From Lingula anatina (taxonomy: Eukaryota; Brachiopoda; Lingulata; Lingulida; Lingulidae), in the NCBI RefSeq assembly GCF_001039355.2, contig NW_019775269.1:64001-128000 (forward strand): a DNA stretch of 64,000 nucleotides. Reading direction: 5' to 3'. Below the pieces are notes generated by a model. The model saw nothing but the letters and a program-made list of their open reading frames with translations. It was not told the DNA's origin and did not search any database. This document shows, one piece after another, positions 34,846 through 46,780 of this stretch (the first letter of the stretch is position 1; each line of letters begins with the position of its first letter). The position numbers and the translations under genes were made by a program.

Positions 34846-37800
34846 ATGCTGGTGTTTAGTGTTCTATCACTTTTTGCTGCGCTCGTCACACCGAGTTTGG
34901 CGGATTTCACTCACCATGCGGTACTTAAGGATGACGTCTACTTTTTATCCTGGAAATTCGATAATGAAACCATCACGTTCGAGACCCAGGTTCGAACCAC
35001 AGGCTATATAGGACTTGGATTCTCTCCCAATGGGGGTATGACAGGGGCGGATATCGTAATCGGATGGGTGAAAGATGGGACGGCGTATTTGAAGGTAAAC
35101 GTAATAGGGTTTAAGTGTTTAACATTTTTTTTTATTTTGGGTTAGGAATTTGTAAACTGAATTCTATTAGCAGAATTTTAACTCGTAAAAGAAAAGAGGA
35201 ACGGTCATCGAAAGGCATTACTTTGTCTAAGGCGGAGGAGGTTAAGCGAATGACGGTGCAGTTTTTCTGCTTTTTGCCACCTCTGTTCTAAATATATATT
35301 TTTGGAAAATTAATATCAGATTATAATTTCAGTGGTTATTTACGTTTATTGGTTTATAATCTCATTGTTTAGACCTACCATGTTTTAAAAAAATGTCCTA
35401 ATTTATTCGCGTGTAACTGATAAACTTTGTTGCTGCACCACCACACCTTTCATAACATGACCCGATTTGAACCTTAGTATTATTCAGTCAATATTGGAGG
35501 ACTGTGAGAGAATAGTTTGTCGAACAATTGAAATAGGTATGTGGGTCACAAGACCCTTGATGCTGAGGGAAGGCTCTCATTACATCTGAAAGTAAGTAAC
35601 AACAGTATGATATCCAGTCCGATTTTTAACTATAAGACGACTACAGGCATCTTTACACCCCTTTTACACTCCCTGTTTGAACCTAGCGACTTGAAAATTT
35701 ATTATGACCTGAGCGAACCGTTTATTGAAGAGTGTGGTCAGCTAATTTTATGTAGCTTTTATCCTTTTTATCCTTCTCTAATACTAGGTCTTAAACTTCT
35801 TTTATTTTATACAACTTTTCCGCTTTTTTTAACAACAACGCTTTGACAGGGCATTTTAATTCCGATATTGTATATTTTACATATTTCTTGGCTAAATAAA
35901 CCTTTATGTTATCTGAGTATTGAGAGGCCTTTAAAAAACGCAACAACGAGCTTTATCTTTGCTCAGGTTACTTAAAAAAAAAAAAAAAAAAACAGTTTAA
36001 TTCACTCGAAAATTCCTGGGCGGCCGTTGAGGAGAAGTGGAGAGTAGAAAGACTGCTTGGAAGAGTATACGAAATTTCTTGATGGTAGGGCCCTATAGCC
36101 TGGGTCCTGACTCCACGCACGATTTTCAGGACGTACGTTTTATTGGGTTCCTCTCGTCCGAATGGGCCGTAGCTAGATCGCAGGGAAGGAATCAAGTAAT
36201 TGGTGATTGCAATGAGTGCGCAAAAAGAAAGTGCGTGGAAGGTACGTGAGAAGCACAGCCTCCTCACGCCAGATGTACCTCTGCGCCTGACGGGCTTTTG
36301 CACGTGTCCCGCACGCCCCGTGCATCCAAAGTACAAGCATCTTGTACCACGTATGTAGTGCGTACATGGAGTACAGGCAATGCAAGGGCAACGCAAGTAG
36401 ACGTAGGGCACACCTGCTGACTCCCTACGGTTGTTGCTCGTCCTTTGCACGCGAGTCTTACGTGTTGAGATGTTTTTGGGAGGGTTAAAACAGAGGATGT
36501 TTGAGGAGATCATTATATCCGCAGCAGTCTTCAAAGATGGTGAGCCCAATCATACCTGGCTTGCCCCTGATCCCCCTTTCCCCCTCTTGCTCTTTGTTGT
36601 CTTTTTAGGCATTTTTAAAACTTGACTTCAGAGACAGAATTATTTCTTTTTCGTTCACGCCCCTTCTTTTAAACTCGCGATCCGTGCTCATGGACTGACC
36701 ACTACTCGCTCAACATGCGCGAAGCCCGTGAGGTTCATATGGTGGGCGCGCGGAAGTGCGGAGTGAGCACGTTGTGAGCAAGAAATAAGTACGTGTATCG
36801 AGCGCCTTAACCACGTGCATCGCACTACACGCAGTAGCCACCCAAGCGCAGTGAAAAATAAACGAATTTTCTCACGTGTCCCATACGACAGATTCACGAC
36901 AGGCGAACGCTAAACGTTCATATCAGGGGCGGATTTAGGCCGTCTTCTGGGTCTTCCGGAAGACGGTCAGATTTTCAAGTTTACATTGACGGGTATCTAT
37001 TTTTTTCTGTCGGAAGACGGTCAAAAATGGAGGTTGGATCAACAAAGATAATTTGGAAGACTGTCAGAAAATATCTCTGGATCCGCCCCTGCATATGTCG
37101 TATTTTTTCCATTTCTTGAGAATTTGTAAACCGCACGCAGCGGCTGTTAATATTGTCGAAAAATGTCTATATGCTGTCTGCGAACTCCAAAAGTTGCACG
37201 ATGGACGTGCTCCGCACGCAAGAAATCCCACGTTTTCCCCAATGTTTGGCCGTAGACCAGACGCAGAAGCCCGCACGTTGGGTTGAGACCCAGGCTTAAG
37301 TGGTGAGTGCGTGTCACGTACGCAGGCAACAAGACAAACTCTACAAGAAATTTGTACAATTTCCACGGCAGTCGCACATTACAACTAATGTCTCTGCTTG
37401 AAAGGAGATCTCACGTGGCTCCTGCTACTCGCAAGGCAGATTTGCACATTTCCACTGCAACCATTCCTCCAACCAGCTGTAATAACCGGTCGGTGGTTAT
37501 ACACTTGTTCTAAGAGTTACATTTTCACCAGTAAGTCAACTGAGACAGGCAGGAATAGTTTTCTGTTACATGGTTTATTCAAGCGCCTGAAGACTCAGGT
37601 CTCTTCTACCGTATCTATAACTATCTCTAACTCTCTCAGTCTGTAAGTCTCCGTGCTCAGTCACTGCCTTTATACTCTATCTTAATTTGCATTTCAAATT
37701 AGTTTTCATAACTGTCATGAAACATGCCATGCCTATGTACATTAACTTAATTGTAGATACATTTAAATTAAATCTTGATTTGCATTTTAAATGAACTTCT

Positions 37801-40800
37801 CTTAAACTGCCATGCAACATGTCATGTCTAAGTATATTTGAATAATTAAAACGTACAAATATATACATATCTGATGTATGCAAATTTAGAAGACTCAGTT
37901 CTAATTAACGGATCACTACACAGCGAAGTATACGAAGTATAACTCTACGAACTCCACGGCCTTCACTGCACCCAGAATTGTCAGGGGACGTACGCTCCTA
38001 AAATCCTTGCGTCTGGCTCAAGTTGCGGCAGGATTGTTTATGTAACAACTTTGTCGTTTGCTTGTTTTTGGCGGTAGCATAGCCGTATCGCTAATTTTAA
38101 CCTTATTACAGGATCGCTACGCGACGGCGAAGCAAATGCCCTCTATCGACGACAGCCAAGATGTGGAGCTGATCTCTGGCAGCGAGAACGGCACCTTTAC
38201 GACATTACGCTTTAAGCGTAGACTGGACACATGTGATAGTAAAGATAACAAGATAACAGTGAGTGATAGGAATAATTCCTGGTAACGATGAATTGCAAAG
38301 ATTTTTTAAAAGTGATTGCTATCAATGCTTTTATGTGTACGTCAAAATGTCCAATAAACACGTAGCCCTATGTTATGGAAGTAATACATTTTTATCTGCC
38401 TCATTTTTCCACAGGAAAACAATAGGCAAATGAGCAATTCAAAATACTTATAGTAAATTAAACAAATTATATTCCAAATTTTGTTAAGAGATTATATACA
38501 CTGTATATGGTGTTTTAGCAAAGTATGGTTGACGACTTTTCTATCTTCATTTAATGTACACAAGGTGGCAGAACAACAGAAATGTATTATAAAAAGGCCA
38601 ATTTGCACAGAAAATAATTATTTTAAGCGTTATCAATTAAGATAAATAATGTGCTTGGAAAGGTTGTTCGAAATGTCAGTATTTTTGTGTTCTTTTTTCA
38701 TATGAAATAATTTTCATTTCAGCAAAATACCATGCGCATTATATGGGCTTACCACGATTCAGACCCATTGACTGAGACAGACCTTCTGTACCATGGAAAC
38801 GTGAACCGTGGAGCAAAGAGCATGTTCCTTCTTGAGCCCGCTGATAATCCAGTTAACACTGTCACTATACCAAACGATGCATATACCTTGGAATTACTAA
38901 ACAATAAGGTAAAATGATTTTATGAATGATAAGGGACTTCTGCTTTCCCTATATTAACGTCAAATCCGTCCTTGTCTGATAATTTCCACAGACACAAATG
39001 ATTTAATTAATAAACGATGAAATGGATCTTTGCGATATCTACGCTAAAAAATTCAAGGGGATCGAAGTTTTTACATTGCATCAAGAATGTTTCAAACATG
39101 AATCCTGGAACCTGGTAAAATTCAAGTTTAAAAAGACTGGCGTTCCGGTCTTACCCCTAACCCTTTACTAAGTAAATACCTGGACAGATTACATACCTGG
39201 TTCTAGTCATAGCCTGAGAATGTGCACTGATATATAAAATCACACTTTATCATACTCTACCAGGTTCAAGTACCTTCAACTTCTGACACAACATATTGGT
39301 GTTCCGGCTTCACGTTGCCCAGTTTCAGTGGCGTTCATCACATGATAAAGGTATGATTTAATTCTCCATTGAACACTAAAGTGTATATTTGACAGACACT
39401 ATTGTTTTTGTTCAAAGGCAAAGAGGAATTACATGTCGAAATATGACAAACATAAAAACGCATGGGTAATTTGAATCCTTCCATCATCAGTTTGTACCCT
39501 TTGCACGACCTGTTTTGTTATTTCTCTCCATGGTACATTATTTCATTTAAACCACGGCTAACGCGTAGAACAAAAGACTCGGCCGTGCTGTATTCGACAT
39601 ACAAGCATGTGATGTACGAGTCCGTTCCACGGTCTGTTGCACTACTAGGCCGCGGCTCACCAATACCACTCGTAATATTTCACGTACAGCTTGGCGACTC
39701 GTATTGTATCTATCACTTAATTAGTATGAAATACTTAAAAGAAAACTATTCCTTTTATTTGATTGGGAATTTTAGTAGAACTGACCTTAAACAGTCCGAT
39801 TATTTGAAAAGAACCAACTCAACAAGGGATATATATATATATCGGCAAATACATATACATATGATGTCCCTATATCCTCTAGGCAGAGCCGATAGTTCAA
39901 GCTGGGAACGAAGCTATCGTGCATCACTTTATAGTGTATGCCTGCAACCACCAGTTCAACTTCACCGACCACGCCAATTATAGCGAGTCATGCGGTTGGT
40001 GGAGAAATATGCCTCCAGATCTTAAATTATGCCAACAGCTGCTTATGGCGTGGGCAGTTGGAGGAGAGGTGGGTATATATTTATATTAAACAAAATTGTT
40101 TTACTTTTTTGGCCATCACATGATAGTTATCGATTGTGTCAACTGTATAATTAAATAATTGATCAATCTATGTTTACAGGCTCAGGTGTATCCAGAAAAT
40201 GTTGGCTATCCTTTTGGAGGTGAAGGTGACCCCACTTTTATTTTGTTGGAAACCCACTATGACAACCCAGCCCTGAGAAATGGTAAGTGGTTGCCATACA
40301 TGTACGTCTACATATCAAAACGGATTTTTTATTCGTTCTCAGAGATATTATGTATTATTTTATTCATTGGTTTACAAGTGGTATATACAGGTGAAAATTG
40401 GACAATATTTGCTGTTACTTAACTTCAGTCTATATGCTCTTTTTCCACCTTCTTTTCATTAGTCTTAAAAATTGCTGGGTTTGATCTTAAAGCCTCGGTC
40501 ACAACCGGCCATACGGGCTCTTACGGCCTGTTTGCGTCCAAATTTTGCGCAGAATCTCATGTGCAACGCAGGGCCTTCTTGCAAAATTTGGAGTTTGCAG
40601 ACAAACAGTATGCACGTACGGAGGATGTTGGACATGTCCAAAAGATTCAACGAATAATCTGCGAACAAAGAGGCCGCACACGTTACCTGCTTACAAGGAG
40701 TTCGCAAGTGAGACTTGCTTGGTCCACGTCGCAAGTAATGGAGGAGCAAGTGCCCTTTGCGTGTTGAGTACGGCGCACGCCCTCACAATTAACGATCAAA

Positions 40801-43800
40801 GTTGAAAGCACCGCGGAAGTGCGTCGCACGTGCGTCACCTCTACGCCAGGAGTATAAAAGGTGCACTCACGACGCACGCTCGTGTCTCGAAAATTAACGA
40901 CGATCGTGTAACCTGTACAACAATTTTCAAAATTTTTCAAATTATGCTTAATTGAGCTTCTAATATGCCTCCAAAAGCCTAGAAAAAACCTTAGAGAGTA
41001 GAAATTAAAGGAGAAAGAAGAAGAAAGAAGGGGAGAACAGTAGGCAAAACTGACGGACGCGGTAATTACGTCATCACAAGTGAGTGAGGCAAGTGTGAAG
41101 CAAAAGAGAACTACTTTCGCCGTGCGTTGCTTTCTCTTCAATAGTGAGTGCGTGCCACGTGCGCAGGTAGCAAGACAAATCAAAGAAGTGAGTACAATTT
41201 CCACGGCCATTGCACCTTGCAATTAGCCTTCCTGCTGAAAAGGACATCTCATTTGGCCCTTGAAACTCGCAAGGCAGACTTTCCTTTACATGTAATACCT
41301 CCACGAGTTCCACTGCATGCAAAATTCGCAGGGGACGTACGATCCTAAAATCCGCGCCTCCGGTTGTGACCGTGGCTTAACATGCGTCTCGTCTAATAAG
41401 GTTGGTATAATTAATGACATATGTAAATTTCGCTTGCATAAAAGCAACTACAGAGTTTGTTTGTGTAGTGCAAAATTGGAAATTTGAACAGATGTAGATG
41501 GTTGGAACAAAAGAGGTTTTCCCCAAAAATAGGGTTTTTTGCGTGGCCTACATGATAAACAGTTTCCTTAAAATAGTCCCAATGAGACGCTATTTTTCAA
41601 CGGTGCAATTGCACATATAACCAATACAGAATTTCTGAACACATCATTAAAACCTGTGAGAGTATATAAAATTGCTTCAATATGGGTGTATCCACTGAAT
41701 ATCTGAATGATTTCCCTTCGATAAACATGGTATGATGTTAACAGGGTCAATATGTCTCTGTCTCACATGTCGCCTTTCATCTGTAAACATCCCGTAGCTC
41801 GAATCCACCATCATTCGAAAATATAAAATTACAACCTAACACTAAAATATGAACAATACTCTTGAAGTTCCACGATATCTTTAGTTGGGTGAATTCTTAT
41901 TTGTAATTGATTGGCTTTTCTGTTTTGTGAGTTCTTTTCATGATTTTCATTATTTCAGATTACGTGGACTCATCTGGTGTGCGTTTTACTTTTGTACCAC
42001 GTCGTCGACAGTATGATGCAGGGATAATGGACGTTGGCGTTACGGTCTCTAGAAACCACGTCATTCCACCATACTATGACGAATTCTACAGCTGGGGACA
42101 GTGCTCCGACTGTTTGGAAAGTGTAAGAGCATACGAATCAAAATACATGTACCGTGTTCCAAATAAGTTGAGACACTTCTATTATGCCAGAATTACAAGG
42201 ACAAACAAATGCAAAGAAAACTGAAATGGCGAAGCATGTTTAACACCCCATTCCCATAGATTTTAGATCGATCTATCTCTGTGGGGAGTCTCACTAGATT
42301 ACTGTCAGCTTAGCCGGCTTAAGCGTCTGTCCCGCCTACTAAAAGCTGTAAGGGGGTAATTAACTATGTGCGCGCTCGGCTGACTGCAATTTAGCGTGAA
42401 CCCCCAAGGAGTTAGGTCGATCTAAATCTAAATCTCTCGATCGATCTATATCTCTGGGAATGCACCCTTTGACCCAATATCGTCCAAGGTATTGACACCT
42501 CTCACACCTTTTTATGTATATACAGGGTTTAGAAAACGTACCCGAGGGAATAAACGCATTTGGTGCGTTCCTGCACACTCATTTGGCGGGAACCTCGATT
42601 TATCTGAGGCACTTCCGGGACGGAGTAGAACTTCCGTATATAGCATACGACGAAAATTACGACTTCAACTATCAGGAGTACAGGTATTTCAAAGAACCGA
42701 AGAAAATAATGCCGGTAAGAAAACATTTTTTGTTGAAAGGTCTATTAAATGAAATTGAAATAGCAAGGTCCGTGCATTTATAAACTCCCAAACACCTTTT
42801 GGTAATGCATTTTTCAAAGTACAGTGTAGGCTCTCTAGGGAAGTAACTGATGATTTAAAGTAAACCTACTTCCAGAACGTTAGCGCTAAATAGAATTTTC
42901 CTCAATATACTTAATTGAAATATTTAGATAACGATATATTAGTCGGTGTTCTGCTCGGATTTCATGGCTTCAGAATCTGTTGAATGATAAATACATTTGC
43001 CTTCTTTGTTGATCACTAATGTATATCGCATTAAATCTACATGTAATTAAAATTTCTAAACGCACTTTATTCCAGGATGATGATTTGGTCACCCATTGCA
43101 AATACAAAAGCAGTGATCGAACAAGTGTCACGTGGGTAAGATATACATGCACATATACATGAAATAGCTTCTACTAGTAATATCCGTGTTATATGTGTGG
43201 AAATACAATAGAGATTACAGAGCTGAATTCCATATTGATTCTGAACACAAGGAAGTAATAACATCAGAATTCCGTTGCACTTCACAGAATTGTGAGAGGT
43301 ACTGCTTATTTTGAAAATATTAGCATATAGATCATACAAATGCTATCCATTGCATGGAGGACTCGGTACTAAACAAGAAATGTGCCTGGCGTTTATTATG
43401 TATTACCCACGAGTAAACCTGACGCACTGCTTCAGCGCACCCCTGCAATCGGAGCTGATCAAAATAGTCCCAGGGGTGACGTCAGCGTAAGTGACATACA
43501 TATTTTGATTTATCCAGTAAAAGTTTCAAACAAAATGAAAATTGGAAATTGAAACTTTACTGGGCATTCCGATGATCTGAGTCCAGACGGAAGTTTATAT
43601 TCTATGGCATTCACTATTCAGGACAGTGTTCAGCAAAGTTCAACTTTCAATTTTTAAAATACACCAATCATTTGCATTAAAAGCTCTTAATCGGATGCTT
43701 TATAACGTCGATTATTCCGGTGAGTGTGGTTGTCTTCAGTAGTTCTGTACGTTTTCTCGGCTATTTTACGCAGTTGTAATTTGTCACTGCTGTGGTGCAT

Positions 43801-44452
43801 GTTACAAAATTTTAAACCAGCGTGCGTTAAATAGTATGATTCTTATAGTCTTATATTGTAAAATTCTAGGTCCAGTGACTACGGCTACAGTGTAATTATC
43901 CAAGCACCATCGCAATACGCAGGGCGTAGATTTGATGATGTCATGGAAAACTTGGTCAACTGGCAAAATGTCAAGACTCGTGATACATTCCAAGCTCTTG
44001 AGCTGAATTCCACTCGGGCGCAATTTTGTGCTGGAATAAATGGATATGGACACGTAAGCGTTTTCAAATTTTTAAAATTCGGACCTATAAACATGCTTTT
44101 ATTTAGTTATTCAATACTCTGTTTTCACGACTGATCTTAATCGTAGTGAGACTTTACCAGAATTTAATACATATATTACTTTATGTTCGAGTCAAGTATA
44201 AATTCAGTACTTTTTAGGGAAAAGGCTTTACATTAAAGTTCGAGGCTCTCATTTTAGGATTTTGGTCTAATCCAACGTCTCCAGATCACAACACAGTACG
44301 TGTTACCCCAGGTATCCTGCCCCGCCACCACGACCCCTGCTGTAACCACGCCAGGAGTCACCATTGGATCCATATCGTCTGCTGATAGCACGGTGTCCGT
44401 TACCATGGCAACCGTACTGTGCTGCTTGTTTTCACTCCTGCTGAAGATGTGA
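34846..44452 (+). CDS. DBH-like monooxygenase (MOXD1-like) copy D, 12 exons, probably splice-defective
   Basis: The exons by homology are 34846-35094, 38112-38258, 38723-38908, 39264-39350, 39883-40068, 40180-40282, 41959-42122, 42526-42714, 43076-43135, 43356-43486, 43870-44053 and 44258-44452, giving 626 aa with no internal stops. The signal peptide, DOMON, VHHFIVYAC, ETHYDNP, LHTHLAG and QEMCLAF motifs are all present. The acceptor before exon 10 is AT (GCATGGAGG) where E has AG (GCAGGGAGG). The nearest AGs on either side shift the frame to early stops, and skipping the 131-nt exon also shifts it. The exon-5 loop is SESCGWWRN, against SRDCTGRGN in A and B. The tail is TTTPAVTTPGVT, then MATVLCCLFSLLLKM. 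Taken with the changed TATA motif, this may be an early-stage pseudogene; a base error at one position would restore it. Confidence 0.85.
36924..37091. mobile_element. 168-bp MITE with CAGGGGCGGAT ends, intron 1 of copy D
   Basis: The left end CAGGGGCGGATTTAG and right end CTGGATCCGCCCCTG are inverted repeats. A perfect CATAT direct repeat flanks it (36919-36923 and 37092-37096). CGGAAGACGGTCA is repeated inside. There is no coding capacity. Confidence 0.85.
37298..38020. repeat. Relic of the TTAAGCC-bounded element, intron 1 of copy D
   Basis: It shares the modules CGCAGGCAACAAGACAAACT, TACAATTTCCACGGCAGTCG and GGGGACGTACGCTCCTAAAA with the right half of the 40487-41380 element and with 48805-49075 in copy E. 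The segment just before it (about 37130-37297, - strand) matches the left half, including CTTAAGCCTGGGTCTCAACC. It is rearranged and decayed. Confidence 0.6.
40487..41380. mobile_element. TTAA-bounded TIR element, intron 6 of copy D
   Basis: The left end TTAAAGCCTCGGTCACAACC and the right end (reverse complement TTAAGCCACGGTCACAACC) form an inverted repeat, with TTAA at both extremities. Copy E has uninterrupted intron there (TTGCTGGGTTAACATACG near 51494-51511), so this is a filled site. There is no recognisable transposase. The TTAA border suggests a piggyBac-like mechanism, but that is inference. Confidence 0.75.
42250..42461. mobile_element. Short palindromic element, intron 7 of copy D
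   Basis: The ends ATTCCCATAGAT and ATCTCTGGGAAT are imperfect inverted repeats, with GATCGATC clusters inside both ends. The sequence is absent from intron 7 of E, where different sequence is present. I see no clear target duplication. Confidence 0.5.
43354..43355 (+). other. Mutated 3' splice site before exon 10 of copy D
   Basis: The two bases before GGAGGACTCGG are AT. B, C and E have AG at this place. Upstream the T-rich context and the exon itself are kept, so a single base change is the simplest reading. Confidence 0.8.
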
Positions 44453-45871
44453 TGGAATGGGATGCAGAAAACATTCAAACAACGAGAAAATGATTCTTTC
44501 AAGATCAGGATTTTCTTGTAGTTGTAGATGTAACTGTTTTGAGCAAGCACGTGAATTTATGGGTCGACCTATTTTGGCTTTTTTTCCCCAAATTATATAT
44601 TTTGGTCAAATATAAAACATACAGCAAACATTAGATCACCACGCCCGGATGCATATTTACCGTTCTGACTGCTACAGTACGTTCAGCTTTATTTTCCAAA
44701 TGTGAATTTGGTTGACATTGTTCTGCCTAAAGAAAATGAATCGTTAATCCAAACATGACAACATCAAATCAACGGAGGAAGAGTGCTTCGTTCCCATTTT
44801 TGTATTGTCCCTAAGCATTAAAAGGATAGGAGATACCATACTGGCATTTTATATTCCATGCATTATGAATAGTGCATTATAGGAACAATACATGTAATCG
44901 GATTTTTATTAGGTAGGACATGTCTTCTTCAGATATATTTTCGTTATATGTTATATATACTAAAACTGTGTCACATTAACTGGGTACACAAGTACACCCG
45001 AAAACATCACCACCACAGACGCATATATTGAATATTTCAAGTATATTAATTCACACTCAAAGAAGGGATGGACGGCATAAAGTTTATCCTCAGCATGTGC
45101 ACCCAAAGACACGTGTGTAGCCTATATAGATTCTGTGATTTCAGTGTCATTTGCACAAAAACGAAAAGTAGCAGCACTTGTTTAATTGGACAGTGCTTTT
45201 CCAATTTTTCCAGTGGAAGTTCTTTGTCTGAATAATGTTTCTAAAAACTTATAGAATATACAATGTCTAAATACTCTATTCACGCACCACGGTATCTTAT
45301 CCAAGTACATATCTAGTATTTGGAAACGTCATATAGAAAGGAGTACTTTATTTATTTATTTTTTTTGGGGGGGTGGGGAGTATATTATGTGTTGTCCCTC
45401 GGGTGGGAGTTTTGAACCATGTGATGTCAGGAGTCCAAGATGTTGGAGACACGTGTGTTGCAGAAAATAAAGAAACAGTTGTGCATACTCATACTGTGGT
45501 CAAGAATGTGAGGGGTGGTATTTTAATTTCAAGAGTGGAATATTGGTGTGATATATGTTTCAGAAATTAAAGGTGGGTCAGGTCGGATTTAGAGAGGGGG
45601 GTCAGGACCCCCCCCCCCCCCCCTCTAAATCCGCCACTGACAATTCCTTGTGGGATCTAAAATTACTGCACTGTTGTATCGGTGTGAGTTTTTCTCCGTT
45701 TAAATTAGGTTATATCCCACAATCGTGTTACTACTGAATATGAATGTTGTGCATGTTTATTAATCGTACACAAGTATTAATGATGCGGCGCTACGGAATT
45801 CTCTTTATGCTATATTAAGAGGAAACAAGTGACCGTCACTTTGAATTACAAATATTTCATTTTAATAATAA

Positions 45872-45902
<31 letters not shown>

Positions 45903-46517
45903 AAAACAATGTCAATCTAGCAACAACAGCCTTAATCAATAGTTACCTACTAGCATGTATTGTATAAAAGGATTGTAGCTGGGATATATTCATTGCAGTC
46001 ACTAATAAAAGTTTTTCTTTGCTTTTATGTCCAGCTTCAATTTCGTTTGAGCTTCATAGAGAAAAAAGAGCTTTTCATACAATAAAAAAGTCATACCCAG
46101 TGCACTTTTCATTATTATGTAATGTTAGGCGCTCTAAGCCCATAGACGCTGTGGCATTGTAAGCGCATGGAGGGCCGGGGGCCTATAATGTACATATGAT
46201 GCGAATTAAAGTTATCATGCAAGCTGTCAACTTAGCCATATTAGCGCCTCAAGATACATCTATATATTCAATCTTTTCCCTAAACAATACATACATAGTA
46301 TTTAATTTAAAGTACATTGTGCGATGTCCCTGCTGAATCTTGGATAAAGAGAAGACAGAGTGTCCTCCCCCCCAACTCGTCCCCCTCTCCCCCCCCTCCC
46401 CCCGTCTTCACAACAATCTACACAAAGATTCATCAGAGAAGTGTATTGCAGGACATCTGCTATTCTCATCTGCTACTCTCGACTGCAAGGTCGCGGGTAC
46501 TCTTCCTCTCACCGTCG
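44453..46517. other. Spacer between copies D and E
   Basis: About the first 1 kb (to near 45480) matches the sequence downstream of E (57376-58640), including GAAAACATTCAAACAACGAG-like and TTCCATGCATTATGAATAGT segments and an AATAAA at 45466-45471. A GGCGGAT element is at 45523-45638 and (AAG)n at about 45873-45903. From about 45640 on it matches the flank upstream of D. I see no gene. Confidence 0.65.
45523..45638. repeat. Truncated GGCGGAT-family element upstream of copy E
   Basis: It has the right-hand part of the 33464-33732 element: ATTTCAAGAGTGGAATATTG, a G-run, a C-run and TAAATCCGCCACTG. The same flanking bases follow as upstream of D. Confidence 0.65.
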
Positions 46518-46600
46518 GAGGGTCATTTAATAGAGCAAGGTAAACAGTACACACAAAGGGGCACTATTTTGTTCACGATATTTGTGTACCCTCACACTCG
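46518..46600 (+). promoter_or_regulatory. Conserved upstream block, copy E
   Basis: It contains AATAGAGCAAGGTAAACAGT and ATATTTGTGTACCCTCACAC, as in A, B and C, about 180-260 bases before the ATG. Confidence 0.4.
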
Positions 46601-46720
46601 AACGTTATTAAGCCCAGCCTTTCATCGATTCACATCCCAGCGTCTTGTGCAATACCCCGTGCACAACTCAAGTAAAGGTGATTTCTATAGCAGAACTGAC
46701 TAAGCATCTAATTTAACATT

Positions 46721-46763
46721 TATAAAAAACGCTTTTGGACCGCTCGGTTATTTTAGCAGTTTG
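46721..46763 (+). promoter_or_regulatory. Candidate core promoter of copy E
   Basis: TATAAAAA is at 46721-46728 and TTTTAGCAGTTTG has its A at 46758, 37 bases downstream and 23 bases before the ATG at 46781. Confidence 0.4.
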
Positions 46764-46780
46764 AAGTCAGTGTTCCTAAA

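Noticed and set aside
35968-36549. 193-codon ORF on the - strand in intron 1 of copy D
   Set aside because: It spans an A-run and repeat-derived sequence, has no recognisable domain and is absent from intron 1 of E.
40683-41222. 179-codon ORF on the - strand in intron 6 of copy D
   Set aside because: It lies inside the TTAA-bounded element but shows no transposase motif, so I treat it as a chance ORF.
43354-43355. Copy D intron 9 as a U12-type AT-AC intron
   Set aside because: The donor is GTAAGA and the acceptor is AT, not AC. No U12 branch-site pattern is evident, and the sister copies have GT-AG.
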